The translations under genes were made by a program, and so were the position numbers. A stretch of 64,000 nt of DNA from Halovulum dunhuangense. GTDB taxonomy: Bacteria > Pseudomonadota > Alphaproteobacteria > Rhodobacterales > Rhodobacteraceae. Positions 37,805-47,642 of the stretch are shown in pieces. The notes under the pieces were generated by a model. The model was not told the origin of the DNA. It ran no database searches and saw only the letters and a program-made list of their open reading frames with translations. Each line of letters starts with the position of its first letter. The first letter of the stretch is position 1. The DNA lies in NCBI RefSeq assembly GCF_013093415.1, contig NZ_JABFBC010000002.1:434001-498000 (forward strand), given 5' to 3'.

Positions 37805-39013
37805 ATGACCCTTGCCCACGGCCGCCCGCTGCGCGCCATCCCCGGCCCCTCGATCCTTCCCGACCGCGTGCTGCGCGCCATGCATCGCGCCGCGCCCAAC
37901 ATCTACGAGGGGCCGCTGATCGAGATGACGGCCGAGGTGTCGCGCAACCTGCGCCGGGTCGCCCGCACCGACGGGCATGTGGCCATGTATATCGGCAACG
38001 GCCACGCCGCCTGGGAGGGGGCGCTGGTGAACGTGCTGGAACCCGGCGACCTGGCGCTGGTGCTGGTCAACGGCCGCTTCGCGCTGGGCTGGTCCGAGAT
38101 GGCGCGCGCGCTCGGCATCGAGGTGGAGCTTCTCGATTGCGGCACGGAAGCCGCCGCCGATCCGGCCCGGCTGGAGGCGCGGCTGCGCGCCGACACCGAT
38201 GGGCGGATCCGGGCGGTGCTGACGACGCAGACCGACACATCCACTTCGGTGAACAACGACATCGCGGCGCTGGGGGCGGCGATCCGGGCCGCGGGGCATG
38301 ACGCGCTGTTCATGGTGGACTGCATCGCGAGCCTGGCCTGCGCCCGCTTCGAGATGGACGCCTGGGGCGTGGACGTGATGGTGGCCGGCTGCCAGAAGGG
38401 GCTGATGACGCCGCCGGGCATGTCCTTTGCCTTTGCCAATGATCGCGCGCTTGCGCGGCGCCAGACCATGACGCGGGTATCGCCCTATTTCGACTGGCTG
38501 CCACGCTTTCATCCCGCGATGTACTACCAGAACTTCTGCGGCACGGCGCCCACGCATCACGTCTATGGCCTGCACGAGGCGCTGACGATGATCCTCGAGG
38601 AGGAGGGGCTGGAGAATGTCTGGTCCCGCCACGAGGCGATGGCGCAGACGGTGTGGTCGGCGGTCGATGTCTGGGGCGAGACGGGGTCGATCCGGCTGAA
38701 CGTGCCGGACCCCGCGCACCGATCGGTCGCGGTAACGACCATACAGACCGGCCCCGGAGAGGCCGAGCGGCTGAGGCGCTGGTGCGAGGATCGGGCCGGC
38801 GTGACGCTGGGGCTGGGGCTTGGCATGGGCGGGGCGAAATCGCCGCCGGGCGATTCGATCTTCCGCATCGGGCATATGGGGCATCTGAACCCGCCGATGC
38901 TGCTGGGCACGCTGGCGACCATCGATGCCGGGCTGAAGGCGCTGGGCATCCCGCATGGCGGGGGGGCGCTGCGCGTGGCATCCGAGACGATGGCGCGGGT
39001 GGCGTCAGCCTAG
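37805..39013 (+). CDS. class V PLP-dependent aminotransferase
   Basis: A 402-aa enzyme of the alanine-glyoxylate / serine-glyoxylate / pyridoxamine-pyruvate aminotransferase group. IPGPSILPDRVLRAMHRAAP opens the fold, MYIGNGHAAWEGALVNVLEP resembles the cofactor-phosphate site, FMVDCIASLA holds the Asp facing the pyridine nitrogen, and VMVAGCQKGLMTPPG contains the Schiff-base Lys. The precise substrates cannot be fixed from sequence. Its last 9 bp overlap the end of the convergent hisC. Confidence 0.85.
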   Translation: MTLAHGRPLRAIPGPSILPDRVLRAMHRAAPNIYEGPLIEMTAEVSRNLRRVARTDGHVAMYIGNGHAAWEGALVNVLEPGDLALVLVNGRFALGWSEMARALGIEVELLDCGTEAAADPARLEARLRADTDGRIRAVLTTQTDTSTSVNNDIAALGAAIRAAGHDALFMVDCIASLACARFEMDAWGVDVMVAGCQKGLMTPPGMSFAFANDRALARRQTMTRVSPYFDWLPRFHPAMYYQNFCGTAPTHHVYGLHEALTMILEEEGLENVWSRHEAMAQTVWSAVDVWGETGSIRLNVPDPAHRSVAVTTIQTGPGEAERLRRWCEDRAGVTLGLGLGMGGAKSPPGDSIFRIGHMGHLNPPMLLGTLATIDAGLKALGIPHGGGALRVASETMARVASA

Positions 39014-40105
39014 GTCGCGCAGCGTCTCGCGCAGGGCGGCGGCAAAGGCGTCAAGATCCTCGGGCCGCCCGGCGCTGACGCGGATGCAGCGATTCTCCGG
39101 CGCGGCGAAGGGCATGCGCACGAAGATGCCGCGCGCCACCAGCCCGTCGCGCACCGCCGTGGCATGGGCGCCGTCGCGGCCGCAGTCGATGGTCACGAAA
39201 TTCGTGGCCGATGGCAGCGCGCGCAGGCCGTTCCCGGCGGCGATATCCGCCATCCGCGCCCGCGCGTCGGCCACCTGCGCCACCACCTGCGCCAGCCAGT
39301 CGGGCGCGCGGAGCGAGGCCAGCGCGCCAGCCTGCGCAACCAGGTTGACGCCGAAATGGTCGCGGATCCGGGCATGGGCGGCGATCAGATCCTGATGGGC
39401 GATGGCATAGCCGATGCGCGCGCCGGCCATGCCATGCGCCTTGGAAAAGGTGCGCATCCGGATCACGTTGGGGCGCGACACGTCCATCGCGGGCAGCGTG
39501 TCCGGGGGCGCGAAATCGGCATAGGCCTCGTCGAGGCAGAGGACCGTGTCCTCGGGCAGCGCATCGATGAAGGCCTGCACCCGGGCGGCCCCATGCCAGC
39601 TGCCCATCGGGTTGTCGGGGTTGCAGAAATAGACCAGCGGCGCGCGGGTCTGGCGCACCGCATCGAGCAACGCGTCGGGATCCTCGGCATCGTCGCGGTA
39701 GGGCACGGCGTGAAGCGCGCCGCCCGAGCCCGCGACATGGTAGTTGAAGGTCGGGTACGCCCCGCGCGAGGTCACGACCGGCGTGCCGGGCGCCACCAGC
39801 AGGCGCACCAGCGTGCCCAGAAGCCCGTCGATCCCGGCACCGATCACGATGTTCTCCATCCCCACGCCGTGCAGGGCGGCAAGTTCGGCGCGCAGCTCGA
39901 AGCTTTCGGCGTCCCCGTATTTCCAGACCTGCGCCGCGGCCCGTTCCATAGCGGCGATGGCCTCGGGGGCGGGGCCGAACACGCTTTCATTCGCGCCCAG
40001 CCGCGCTGCAAAGGGCCGGCCCATCGCGCGTTCCTGCTGCTCGGGCCCGACGAAGGGCACGGTTGCGGGCAGGGCTGCGACGACATCGGTGTAGCGCGGG
40101 CTCAT
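39005..40105 (-). CDS. hisC: histidinol-phosphate aminotransferase-like enzyme
   Basis: A 366-aa class II PLP aminotransferase. LGANESVFGPAPEAIAAMER, YFCNPDNPMGSW, LDEAYADFAP and RMRTFSKAHGMAGARIGYA (Schiff-base Lys) are the HisC-type landmarks. It would convert imidazole-acetol phosphate to histidinol phosphate, although aromatic aminotransferase activity is common in such paralogues. ATG 40105 has GAAGGAGGG upstream. It lies 25 bp after valS on the same strand. No other his genes are near. Confidence 0.82.
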   Translation of the reverse strand: MSPRYTDVVAALPATVPFVGPEQQERAMGRPFAARLGANESVFGPAPEAIAAMERAAAQVWKYGDAESFELRAELAALHGVGMENIVIGAGIDGLLGTLVRLLVAPGTPVVTSRGAYPTFNYHVAGSGGALHAVPYRDDAEDPDALLDAVRQTRAPLVYFCNPDNPMGSWHGAARVQAFIDALPEDTVLCLDEAYADFAPPDTLPAMDVSRPNVIRMRTFSKAHGMAGARIGYAIAHQDLIAAHARIRDHFGVNLVAQAGALASLRAPDWLAQVVAQVADARARMADIAAGNGLRALPSATNFVTIDCGRDGAHATAVRDGLVARGIFVRMPFAAPENRCIRVSAGRPEDLDAFAAALRETLRDLG

Positions 40106-40130
40106 GGCGGGCCCTCCTTCGGTTCGGGGT

Positions 40131-42920
40131 TCAGGCAAGCGCCGCAAGCCGTGCGCCCGCGGCGTTCAACTTGGCCTCGTCCGCCTCCAGTTCCTCCAGC
40201 CGGGCGCGGGCCTCGTCCACCACCTCCTCGGGGGCGTTGGCGACGAACTTCTCGTTCGAGAGCTTGGCCTTGAGCCCGCCCATTTCCTTTTGCAGCTTGC
40301 CCAGCGCCTTTTCCAGCCGCGCGCGTTCCTCGTCGAGGTCGATGACGTCGGCGAGCGGCAGGCAGAAGGTGCCGCCGGGAACCGGCAGGGTCACGGCGCC
40401 CTTGGGGGCAGCGGCGGCGGTCTGGAACTCGGACACCCGCGCAAGGCGTTCGATCAGCGCGCGGTTGCGGGCAAGGGCGGCCTGCCCGGCGGCATCCAGG
40501 TCGAGCTGGATCAGCGGCACCTTCGCGCCCACGGGCACGCGCGTCTCGGCCCGGACCGAGCGGATATCCTCGATAAGGCCGATCACCCAGCCCATCTCGG
40601 CATCCGCCTCGGCGTCGGCCAGTTGGGACGCGGTGTAGGTGGGCCAATCGGCATGGACCAGCATCTTCGCCCGGGGCGCGATATCGCCCCACAGCTGTTC
40701 GGTGATGAAGGGCATGATCGGGTGCAGCAGGATCAGGCACTGGTCGATGGCCCAGGCCATGGTCGCCCGCGTCTCGGCCACCAGCGCCGCGTCATCCGAT
40801 TGCAGCAGGGGCTTGGCGAATTCGACATACCAGTCGCAGACCTTGCCCCAGACATGCGCGTAAAGCGCGTTGGCCGCGTCGTTGAAACGGAAGGCGGTCA
40901 ACGCCTCGTCCACGGACTCGCGCACGCGGGCGGTCTCGCCGACGATCCAGCGGTTGACGGTCGCGGTGCAGGATTTCGGATCGAAATCGGGCTGCGGGGA
41001 ACATTCGTTCATTTCCGCGAAACGCGCGGCATTCCAGAGCTTCGTGCCGAAGTTGCGATAGCCCTGGATCCGGGCGGTCGAAAGCTTCAGGTCACGGCCC
41101 ATCGCGGCCATGGCGGTCAGGGTGAAGCGAACGGCGTCGGCGCCGTATTCGTCGATCAGTTCAAGGGGATCGAGGACGTTGCCAAGGGACTTGGACATCT
41201 TCTTGCCCTTCTCGTCCCGGACCAGCGCATGTACATAGACGGTGTGAAAGGGCACTTCCTTCACCAATTCGAGCTGCATCATCATCATCCGGGCCACCCA
41301 GAAGAAGATGATGTCGAAGCCGGTCACAAGGACGTCGGTGGGGAAATAGCGCTTCAGCTCCTCGGTCTGTTCGGGCCAGCCCAGCGTGCCGATGGGCCAG
41401 AGGCCGGAGGAGAACCAGGTGTCGAGAACGTCGGGGTCGCGGGTGAGCGCCTTGCCGCCGGCCATACTGCGCGCCTCGTCCTCGGACATGGCGCAATAGG
41501 GGGTGCCCTGGTCGTCGTACCACACAGGGATCTGGTGCCCCCACCAGAGCTGGCGCGAGATGCACCAGGGCTCGATGTTCTCGAGCCAGTGGTAATAGAC
41601 CTTCTCGTGCTGCTCGGGCAGGATCCGGGTCCGGCCGTCGCGCACCGCGTCGATGGCGGGCTGGACGACCTGCTTCGTGTCCACGAACCACTGGTCGGTC
41701 AGGAGCGGCTCGATCGCCACCTTGGAGCGGTCGCCATGCGGGACCATGTGGCGGTCGGGATCGATCCCGTCGAGCCAACCCTCCTGCCCCGCGATGGTGA
41801 TGATGGCATCGCGCACCTCGTAGCGGTCGCGCCCGTGGAAGCGTTCCTTCAGCGTGGCGAAGGTGTCGTCGTCCATCCCCTCGCGGAAGCCGGGGTCCAC
41901 CTCGAGGTCGATCTGCGCCCGCGTGCCCATCACGTTGATGACACGCAGGTTCTGCCGCTGGCCCACGGCCCAGTCGTTGAAATCGTGCGCGGGCGTCATC
42001 TTGACGGCGCCGGTGCCCTTTTCGGGGTCGGCGTAGTCGTCGGCTACGATGGGCACGACGCGGCCCGTCAGCGGCAGGCGCACGGTCTTGCCCACCAGAT
42101 GCGCATAGCGCGCATCATCGGGATGCACGGCGACGCCGGTATCGCCCAGCATCGTCTCGGGCCGGGTGGTGGCGACGACCAGGTAATCGCGGGTCTCGGT
42201 GGCGGTGACGTTGCCATCCTCGTCCCACTCGACGGGGTGCTGGTAGGTCGCGCCGTCCATCAGCTGGTAGCGCAACCGCCAGAGGTTGCCGTCCACCTCG
42301 ACCTGCTCGACCTCCAGGTCCGAGATCGCAGTCTCGAAATGCGGATCCCAGTTCACCAGCCGCTTGCCGCGATAGATGATGCCCTTGTTGTAAAGCTCGA
42401 CGAAGACCTTCAGCACCGCGTCATGGAAGTTGGGCGCGCCCGAGCCCGCCTCGGGGTCGCCCGGCGCGCCGCCCATGGTGAAGGCTTCGCGGCTCCAGTC
42501 GCACGACGCGCCGAGGCGTTCGAGCTGGCCGCGGATGTTGCCGCGGGATTTCTTCTTCTGCTCCCACACCCGGGCGACGAAGGCGTCGCGCCCCATCTCG
42601 CGGCGGCCGGGCTTGCCTTCCTTGGCCAGTTCCCGTTCCACCACCATCTGGGTGGCGATGCCGGCATGGTCGGTGCCGGGCTGCCAGAGCGTGTCATGCC
42701 CCTGCATGCGGTGCCAGCGCGTCAGGATGTCCTGCAACGTGTTGTTGAACGCGTGCCCCATGTGCAGGCTGCCGGTCACGTTGGGCGGCGGGATCATGAT
42801 GCAGAACGTCTCGGCGCCGGGCTTCGCGTTCGCGCCGGCACGGAAGGCGCCGGCCCTGTCCCAGGCGGCTGCGATGGCGGCCTCGGAGGCACCGGCGTCG
42901 AAAGTCTTTTCCATGGCCAT
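40131..42920 (-). CDS. valS: valyl-tRNA synthetase
   Basis: A 929-aa class I synthetase charging tRNA-Val. The HIGH element appears as [14 protein letters not shown] and the KMSKS element as [17 protein letters not shown]. The editing domain holds [20 protein letters not shown], and the C-terminus ends in the charged coiled-coil arm typical of ValRS ([20 protein letters not shown]). ATG 42920 (MAMEKTF) is used; ATG two codons later is equally possible. Confidence 0.97.
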   Translation of the reverse strand: MAMEKTFDAGASEAAIAAAWDRAGAFRAGANAKPGAETFCIMIPPPNVTGSLHMGHAFNNTLQDILTRWHRMQGHDTLWQPGTDHAGIATQMVVERELAKEGKPGRREMGRDAFVARVWEQKKKSRGNIRGQLERLGASCDWSREAFTMGGAPGDPEAGSGAPNFHDAVLKVFVELYNKGIIYRGKRLVNWDPHFETAISDLEVEQVEVDGNLWRLRYQLMDGATYQHPVEWDEDGNVTATETRDYLVVATTRPETMLGDTGVAVHPDDARYAHLVGKTVRLPLTGRVVPIVADDYADPEKGTGAVKMTPAHDFNDWAVGQRQNLRVINVMGTRAQIDLEVDPGFREGMDDDTFATLKERFHGRDRYEVRDAIITIAGQEGWLDGIDPDRHMVPHGDRSKVAIEPLLTDQWFVDTKQVVQPAIDAVRDGRTRILPEQHEKVYYHWLENIEPWCISRQLWWGHQIPVWYDDQGTPYCAMSEDEARSMAGGKALTRDPDVLDTWFSSGLWPIGTLGWPEQTEELKRYFPTDVLVTGFDIIFFWVARMMMMQLELVKEVPFHTVYVHALVRDEKGKKMSKSLGNVLDPLELIDEYGADAVRFTLTAMAAMGRDLKLSTARIQGYRNFGTKLWNAARFAEMNECSPQPDFDPKSCTATVNRWIVGETARVRESVDEALTAFRFNDAANALYAHVWGKVCDWYVEFAKPLLQSDDAALVAETRATMAWAIDQCLILLHPIMPFITEQLWGDIAPRAKMLVHADWPTYTASQLADAEADAEMGWVIGLIEDIRSVRAETRVPVGAKVPLIQLDLDAAGQAALARNRALIERLARVSEFQTAAAAPKGAVTLPVPGGTFCLPLADVIDLDEERARLEKALGKLQKEMGGLKAKLSNEKFVANAPEEVVDEARARLEELEADEAKLNAAGARLAALA

Positions 42921-43018
42921 CGTGGCAATCCTCGATCGGGCTGTAAGCGTTGCACTTCCCATAACGAAAGGGCCCGGCTAGGAAAAGGGTGGGGATACCT
43001 TCACCGACGGAGACGCCG

Positions 43019-43774
43019 ATGGACCAGACTTCCCGCGACCCGCTGATAGAGCGCGCGCCGGTGTCGCTGTGGCGCATGCTGCGGAAGTTCGGCGTTCTGC
43101 TGACGCTGATCGCCATCGTGCCCGCCATCATCTTCGGGGCCATCGCCATGTTCGAGGGCCGCAAGATCGAGCGGCTGGAACGCGAGGGGGCGGACACCAC
43201 CGCCGTCGTGACCGGCAAGCGGATCGAGGAGACGCGCGATTCCGACGGCGACCGGCGCTACAGCTACCACGTCGATTTCGACTTCGGCCACGAGACGCGC
43301 AGCTACAGCGGCTCGGAGGCGGTGAGCATCGGCTTCTACAACGCGGTCAATGCCGGCGACACCCTGCCGCTGAGGGTCTGGAGCGTGGACCCCACGGTGA
43401 ACGAGCTTGAGCCCGGATCGACGGCGCAGGCGGTGCTGATCGGCAAGATCCTGTCGGTAATCGGTCTTGTCGGCGGCGGGCTCTGGTTCGAGCGGGTCTG
43501 GCGCCGCGCCCGCGCCGCGATCCGGGTGCGCGAGACCGGCGAGCGGCGGACGGCCGAGGTGTTCGCACACGAGGATGCGCGGATGAAGAAGAACCGGGTG
43601 CGCTATCACCGGCTGGTCTGGCGCGACGAGAAGCACGACACCGGCAAGTCGCTGCCGATGGCAGAGGCGCGGATCGTGCAGTTCCCGCCGGGCACGCAGG
43701 TCCATGTCTATGCCGATCCCGCGGGCCGTCTTGCCCCGGTCTGGGAGGGCGATGTCGGCCCCCGCGCCGGCTGA
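43019..43774 (+). CDS. DUF3592-type membrane protein
   Basis: A 251-aa protein with two membrane segments (FGVLLTLIAIVPAIIFGAIA near residue 25 and ILSVIGLVGGGLWF near 145). Between them is a beta-rich DUF3592-like domain (TTAVVTGKRIEETRDSDGDR, YHVDFDFGHETRSYSGSEAV), and a second such segment follows at the C-terminus. Probably in the inner membrane; function unknown. ATG 43019 has GGAGA upstream. It is divergent from valS. Confidence 0.75.
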   Translation: MDQTSRDPLIERAPVSLWRMLRKFGVLLTLIAIVPAIIFGAIAMFEGRKIERLEREGADTTAVVTGKRIEETRDSDGDRRYSYHVDFDFGHETRSYSGSEAVSIGFYNAVNAGDTLPLRVWSVDPTVNELEPGSTAQAVLIGKILSVIGLVGGGLWFERVWRRARAAIRVRETGERRTAEVFAHEDARMKKNRVRYHRLVWRDEKHDTGKSLPMAEARIVQFPPGTQVHVYADPAGRLAPVWEGDVGPRAG

Positions 43775-43849
43775 GGCGGTCGGCCGGGGCTTTACCTTCG
43801 GGCGGCGGGGTCTATGGTCCCGGGCGAGGCAACGCGTTTTGGGGACACG

Positions 43850-46153
43850 ATGATGAAACAGTTCGGAATCCACCAGCCGGCGAAGCGCAGGGAAGATGTC
43901 CGGTTCCTGACCGGCGCCGGGCGCTACATCGACGACATCGCACCCGAAGGCGCGCTGCACATGGCGTTCTTCCGCGCGCCCGTGGCGCATGGGGTGATCA
44001 CCGCGCTCGACGTGTCGGGCGCGCGGGCTGTGCCGGGGGTGGTGGCGGTCTATACCGCCGCCGACCTGGAGGGGAAGCTCGAGAACGCGATGGATTTCGG
44101 CACGCTGGCCCTGCCCGGCGGCGGGCGCGGGGCGGCGCCCCGGCGGCCGATGCTGGCCGAGGACCGGGTGCGCTTCGCCGGCGAGGCGATCGCGGCCGTG
44201 GTGGCCGAGACGCGGGCCGCGGCGCTTGACGGGGTCGAGGCGATCCTGGCCGAGTTCGACAGCCTGCCGGTGCACCTGGAAACGGCGGTGGGTGGCCCGA
44301 CCATCCACCCCGAGGCGCCCGACAACCTGGCCTATGATTGGCATTACGGCGATGCCGAGGCGACCGATGCGGCCTTTGCCGCCGCTGCCCGCACCGTTCG
44401 GCTGGAGCTGGTGGACAACCGCATCATCTGCAACGCGATGGAACCGCGGGGCTGCTTTTCGGAGATGGTCGATGGCCGCCTGCACCATGCGGTGAACGGC
44501 CAGGGTGTCTGGGGCACCCGCGACGCGCTGGCCGGAAAGCTGGGCATGGACCCCGCGGATGTGCGCGTGACGACGCCCGATGTGGGCGGCGGGTTCGGCA
44601 TGAAGGGGATGGACTACCCCGAGCAGTTCGTCGTCAGTTTCGCCGCGCGCGAGCTGGACCGCCCGGTCCGCTGGATGGCCGAACGCGGCGAGTCGATGCT
44701 GACGGACAATGGCGGGCGCGACGTGGTGACCGTGGCCGAGGCCGCCTTCGACGCGGATCACAGGTTGCAGGCGGTGCGGATCCAGTCGGTGTCGAACCTG
44801 GGCGCCTACAACTCGGCCGAGGGGCAGTCGATCCAGTCCAAGCTGGCGCTGAAGGTGGTGACGGGCGTCTACGACGTGCAGGTGGGCTTCTTCGGCGTGA
44901 AGGGGGTCTATACCAACACCACCCAGATCGACGCCTATCGCGGCGCCGGCCGGCCCGAGGCGATCTATGTGATCGAGCGGCTGATGGACACCTCGGCCCG
45001 CGAGCTGGGTGTCGATCCGATCGAGCTGCGGCGCCTGAACTTCGTGAAGCGCGAGCAGTTCCCCTATCGCAGCTTCTCGGGCGAGACCTATGACGTGGGC
45101 GATTTCAACCGGGTGCTGGACCGCGCGATCCAGGAGGCCGACGTGGCGGGCTTTGCCGCGCGGCGCGCCGAGTCCGCCAGGCGCGGCAAGCTGCGTGGGC
45201 TGGGCCTGTCCTTCTACATCGAGTCGATCCTTGGCGCGAAGAACGAGTCCACCAAGATCGAATTCGCCGAGGACGGGATGGTGAACCTTTACGCTGGCAC
45301 CCAGTCGAACGGCCAGGGCCACGAGACGGTGTTCGCGCAGATGCTGCATGAACGCGCCGGCATCCCCTTCGAGAAGATCCGCTATATCCAGGGCGACAGC
45401 GACCTGATCGCGCATGGCGGCGGGACCGGCGGCTCGCGCTCGGGCACGACGCAGGGCAATTCGATCAACGCCACCTCGGACCTGATGATCCGCAAGTTCA
45501 AGGCGCTGGCCGAGGAAGAGCTGGAGGTGGCAAGCCCCGACATCGTGTTCGAGGACGGCGTGTTCTCGGTCGCGGGGACCGACCGTTCGATCGGGCTGAT
45601 GGATCTGGCGGACATCGCGCGGGCCAAGGGCAAGACCGACCTGCTGGTGACCGATCACGAGCATCGGATCCGAGCGGGCGCCTTTCCCTACGGCGCGCAT
45701 TTCGCGGAAGTGGAGGTGGACCCCGACACCGGCATCACGCAATGCGTGAAATATACCGTGGTCGACGATTTCGGGGTGCTGATGAACCCGATGATCGTCG
45801 AGGGCCAGGTGCATGGCGGCGTGGCGCAGGGGCTGGGCCAGGCGATGTGCGAGCATGTCGTCTATGACGAAAGCGGCCAGCTGCTGACCGGCACCTTCAT
45901 GGATTATGCCATGCCGCGCGCCTATGACATGCCCGGCATCGCCTTTCATACCGAGTTGATCCCCACCACCACCAACGAGATCGGCATGAAGGGCTGCGGG
46001 GAGGCCGGGACCGTCGGCGCCATGGCCGCAGTGACCAATGCCGCGCTGGACGCGGTATGGGCGGAAGGCGTGCACCGGGTGGACATGCCGCTGACGCCGC
46101 TGCGGATGTGGGGCTGGTTGCAGGACGCGGCCCCGAAGATGGCCGCCGAGTGA
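43850..46153 (+). CDS. molybdopterin-binding large subunit, CO/xanthine dehydrogenase family (form II CoxL-like)
   Basis: A 767-aa molybdenum hydroxylase large subunit. It has GGGFGMKGMDYPEQ, the active-site loop AYRGAGRPEAIYVIERLMD (the AYRGAGR form II pattern, not the AYRCSFR loop of true CO dehydrogenase), and the catalytic Glu in MKGCGEAGTVGAMAAVTNA. Its normal partners, a 2Fe-2S small subunit and a FAD medium subunit, are not beside it, so they must be elsewhere or absent. ATG 43850 follows GGGGACACG. The natural substrate is unknown. It overlaps the next gene by 4 bp. Confidence 0.85.
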   Translation: MMKQFGIHQPAKRREDVRFLTGAGRYIDDIAPEGALHMAFFRAPVAHGVITALDVSGARAVPGVVAVYTAADLEGKLENAMDFGTLALPGGGRGAAPRRPMLAEDRVRFAGEAIAAVVAETRAAALDGVEAILAEFDSLPVHLETAVGGPTIHPEAPDNLAYDWHYGDAEATDAAFAAAARTVRLELVDNRIICNAMEPRGCFSEMVDGRLHHAVNGQGVWGTRDALAGKLGMDPADVRVTTPDVGGGFGMKGMDYPEQFVVSFAARELDRPVRWMAERGESMLTDNGGRDVVTVAEAAFDADHRLQAVRIQSVSNLGAYNSAEGQSIQSKLALKVVTGVYDVQVGFFGVKGVYTNTTQIDAYRGAGRPEAIYVIERLMDTSARELGVDPIELRRLNFVKREQFPYRSFSGETYDVGDFNRVLDRAIQEADVAGFAARRAESARRGKLRGLGLSFYIESILGAKNESTKIEFAEDGMVNLYAGTQSNGQGHETVFAQMLHERAGIPFEKIRYIQGDSDLIAHGGGTGGSRSGTTQGNSINATSDLMIRKFKALAEEELEVASPDIVFEDGVFSVAGTDRSIGLMDLADIARAKGKTDLLVTDHEHRIRAGAFPYGAHFAEVEVDPDTGITQCVKYTVVDDFGVLMNPMIVEGQVHGGVAQGLGQAMCEHVVYDESGQLLTGTFMDYAMPRAYDMPGIAFHTELIPTTTNEIGMKGCGEAGTVGAMAAVTNAALDAVWAEGVHRVDMPLTPLRMWGWLQDAAPKMAAE

Positions 46154-46614
46154 GCCCGGGGGTCAGGCGCGGGCGCCCGGACGAGCCGGGCGCCGCCGCG
46201 CTGATCGCGGCGCACCACGCCCATGCCCATGCGCATACGCCGACCGACAGCGTGTTCGCGCTGGATGCGGGCGGCCTGTCGGCACCGGAGGTCGATTTCT
46301 TCGTGATCGAAGACGGCGGCCATATTCTCGGCATGGGTGCGTTGCGCCGTATCGGTGGGCGCGAGGCGGAAGTGAAGTCGATGCATGTGACGGAAACCGC
46401 CCGCGGGCGCGGGCTTGCGCGGGTCATGCTGCGGCATCTGGTGGCCGAGGCGCGGGCCATGGGGATCGCGCGGCTCTGGCTGGAAACGGGATCGATGGCG
46501 GCGTATGCCCCTGCCCGCGCGCTCTACGCCTCGGAAGGGTTCGTGCCCTGCGCGCGCTTCGGCGACTACCCCGAGGATCCGAACAGCGCCTACATGACCC
46601 GGACGCTTTCCTAG
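46150..46614 (+). CDS. GNAT family N-acetyltransferase
   Basis: A 154-aa protein with the GNAT acetyl-CoA-binding motif VTETARGRGLARVMLRHLVA, preceded by the beta strands DFFVIEDGGHILGMGALRRI and KSMHVTE. A later segment is APARALYASEGFVPCARFGD. The start is taken as GTG 46150, overlapping the stop of the dehydrogenase gene (GTGA), which implies coupled translation. Substrate unknown; small amines or protein N-termini are usual. It ends 4 bp inside the convergent membrane-protein gene. Confidence 0.82.
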   Translation: MSPGVRRGRPDEPGAAALIAAHHAHAHAHTPTDSVFALDAGGLSAPEVDFFVIEDGGHILGMGALRRIGGREAEVKSMHVTETARGRGLARVMLRHLVAEARAMGIARLWLETGSMAAYAPARALYASEGFVPCARFGDYPEDPNSAYMTRTLS

Positions 46615-47177
46615 AACATCATCCCGAACAGCACCGTCGGGCCGGCAAGCCCTGTCCCCGTCCCGGCGATGGCGAGCCTTGCGGGCCAGGCCTGGAACCG
46701 GCGCCAGAGCAGCACCAGAAGGGCAAGGCAGGCCAGGATCTCGATGGCGCCGACGATGTCGCCATGGGCGCGGCTGTCCCAGTAGCTGAGCGGGCTTTCG
46801 AACACCCACATGGTCAGCGGCCAGAAATGCGGCCGCCCGTCGTCATGGTGCAGCGGGAAGTCGAAGGCCAGATGCAGCAGCCCCGCACCCGCGAAGGCGA
46901 TGGCCGCCGGCGAGCGCAAAAGCGCGCCGAGGATCAGAAACCCGCCCCAGACGAAGAAGGAATTGTCCACGGCAAAGATCGCCTGCCATTCCGGCGAGAA
47001 GTAGAGTTGCCCGAAGATGACCTGCGTGGGCGTTCGCTTCAGCATCTCCCAGGCGACGAGCAGGTAGAGCGACAGGTCCGGCGTCAATGACCCCGCCAGC
47101 GCCGCGATGTTCACCCGCGGCTGGCCGGGGCGCGCGAACAGCGCCGCGCCGAAGATCAGATGCGCGGGCGTGTTCAT
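46611..47177 (-). CDS. polytopic membrane protein, often annotated CobQ / metal-dependent hydrolase-like
   Basis: A 188-aa protein with four to five membrane segments. It begins MNTPAHLIFGAALFARPGQP, then AALAGSLTPDLSLYLLVAWE, and carries LLHLAFDFPLHHDDGRPHFW. The conserved His and Asp residues resemble the DUF457/YdjM membrane-bound hydrolase family. The name CobQ that often accompanies such proteins in Rhodobacteraceae is probably not functional evidence. It lies 15 bp from the next gene on the same strand. Confidence 0.65.
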   Translation of the reverse strand: MNTPAHLIFGAALFARPGQPRVNIAALAGSLTPDLSLYLLVAWEMLKRTPTQVIFGQLYFSPEWQAIFAVDNSFFVWGGFLILGALLRSPAAIAFAGAGLLHLAFDFPLHHDDGRPHFWPLTMWVFESPLSYWDSRAHGDIVGAIEILACLALLVLLWRRFQAWPARLAIAGTGTGLAGPTVLFGMMF

Positions 47178-47192
47178 CCTTTGTCGCGGGAC

Positions 47193-47609
47193 TCAGCCGT
47201 TCTCGCCGCGCGCGCGGGCAAGCAGCGTGGACAGTTCCCGCCGGGCCAGTTGGCGGATGCGATGATCGAGCGCCTCTCCCATGATCTGGTCGAACTCGTC
47301 GCGGACCAGCTCGGACACGATCCGGCGCAGCGCCTCTTCGTCATAGATGGGGGCGGCGGGACCACGCGGCGGTTCCGCTGCCCTGGTCGGGCCGTCGACG
47401 CGGGCCATCGCGCCCAGCACAAGCGGGCCCGAACCCTGCGGCTGCGCCGTCTGAGGAGGGGGCGCAGGCGTCTCGGACGCTGCCTCCTGGGCCGGGAAAT
47501 AGGCGGGCCGGACCGGCGGCTCGCGCGCAGCTTCCTCCTGCACCATCATGCGGATGGTGTTCAGCAGTTCATCGTCGTCCGTGTCGGGCGCGTTGGGAGT
47601 GTCGTTCAT
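47193..47609 (-). CDS. acidic/proline-rich protein with helical C-terminus
   Basis: A 138-aa protein I cannot name. The N-terminus has an acidic start (TDDDELLNTIRMMVQEEAAR), the middle is a low-complexity Pro/Ala/Gln stretch, and the C-terminal 50 residues form amphipathic helices (DEEALRRIVSELVRDEFDQI, then RQLARRELSTLLARAR). This tripartite pattern is reminiscent of DUF2497/PopZ-type proteins, but the match is too weak to claim. It lies 33 bp after tolC on the same strand, as seen in relatives as far as I recall. Confidence 0.6.
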   Translation of the reverse strand: MNDTPNAPDTDDDELLNTIRMMVQEEAAREPPVRPAYFPAQEAASETPAPPPQTAQPQGSGPLVLGAMARVDGPTRAAEPPRGPAAPIYDEEALRRIVSELVRDEFDQIMGEALDHRIRQLARRELSTLLARARGENG

Positions 47610-47642
47610 CCAGTTGCCTCGCGAGGGCGCGACGACGGCGCC

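Noticed and set aside
40104-43046. 980-codon open frame opposite valS
   Set aside because: Pure shadow of valS codon bias; no domain and no sensible start.
43850-46153. Calling the molybdenum protein a carbon monoxide dehydrogenase
   Set aside because: The active-site loop is AYRGAGR and not the Cys-containing AYRCSFR loop, and partner subunits are absent.
46611-47177. Annotating the membrane protein as cobalamin biosynthesis CobQ
   Set aside because: True CobQ is a much larger soluble amidotransferase. This is a small polytopic protein.
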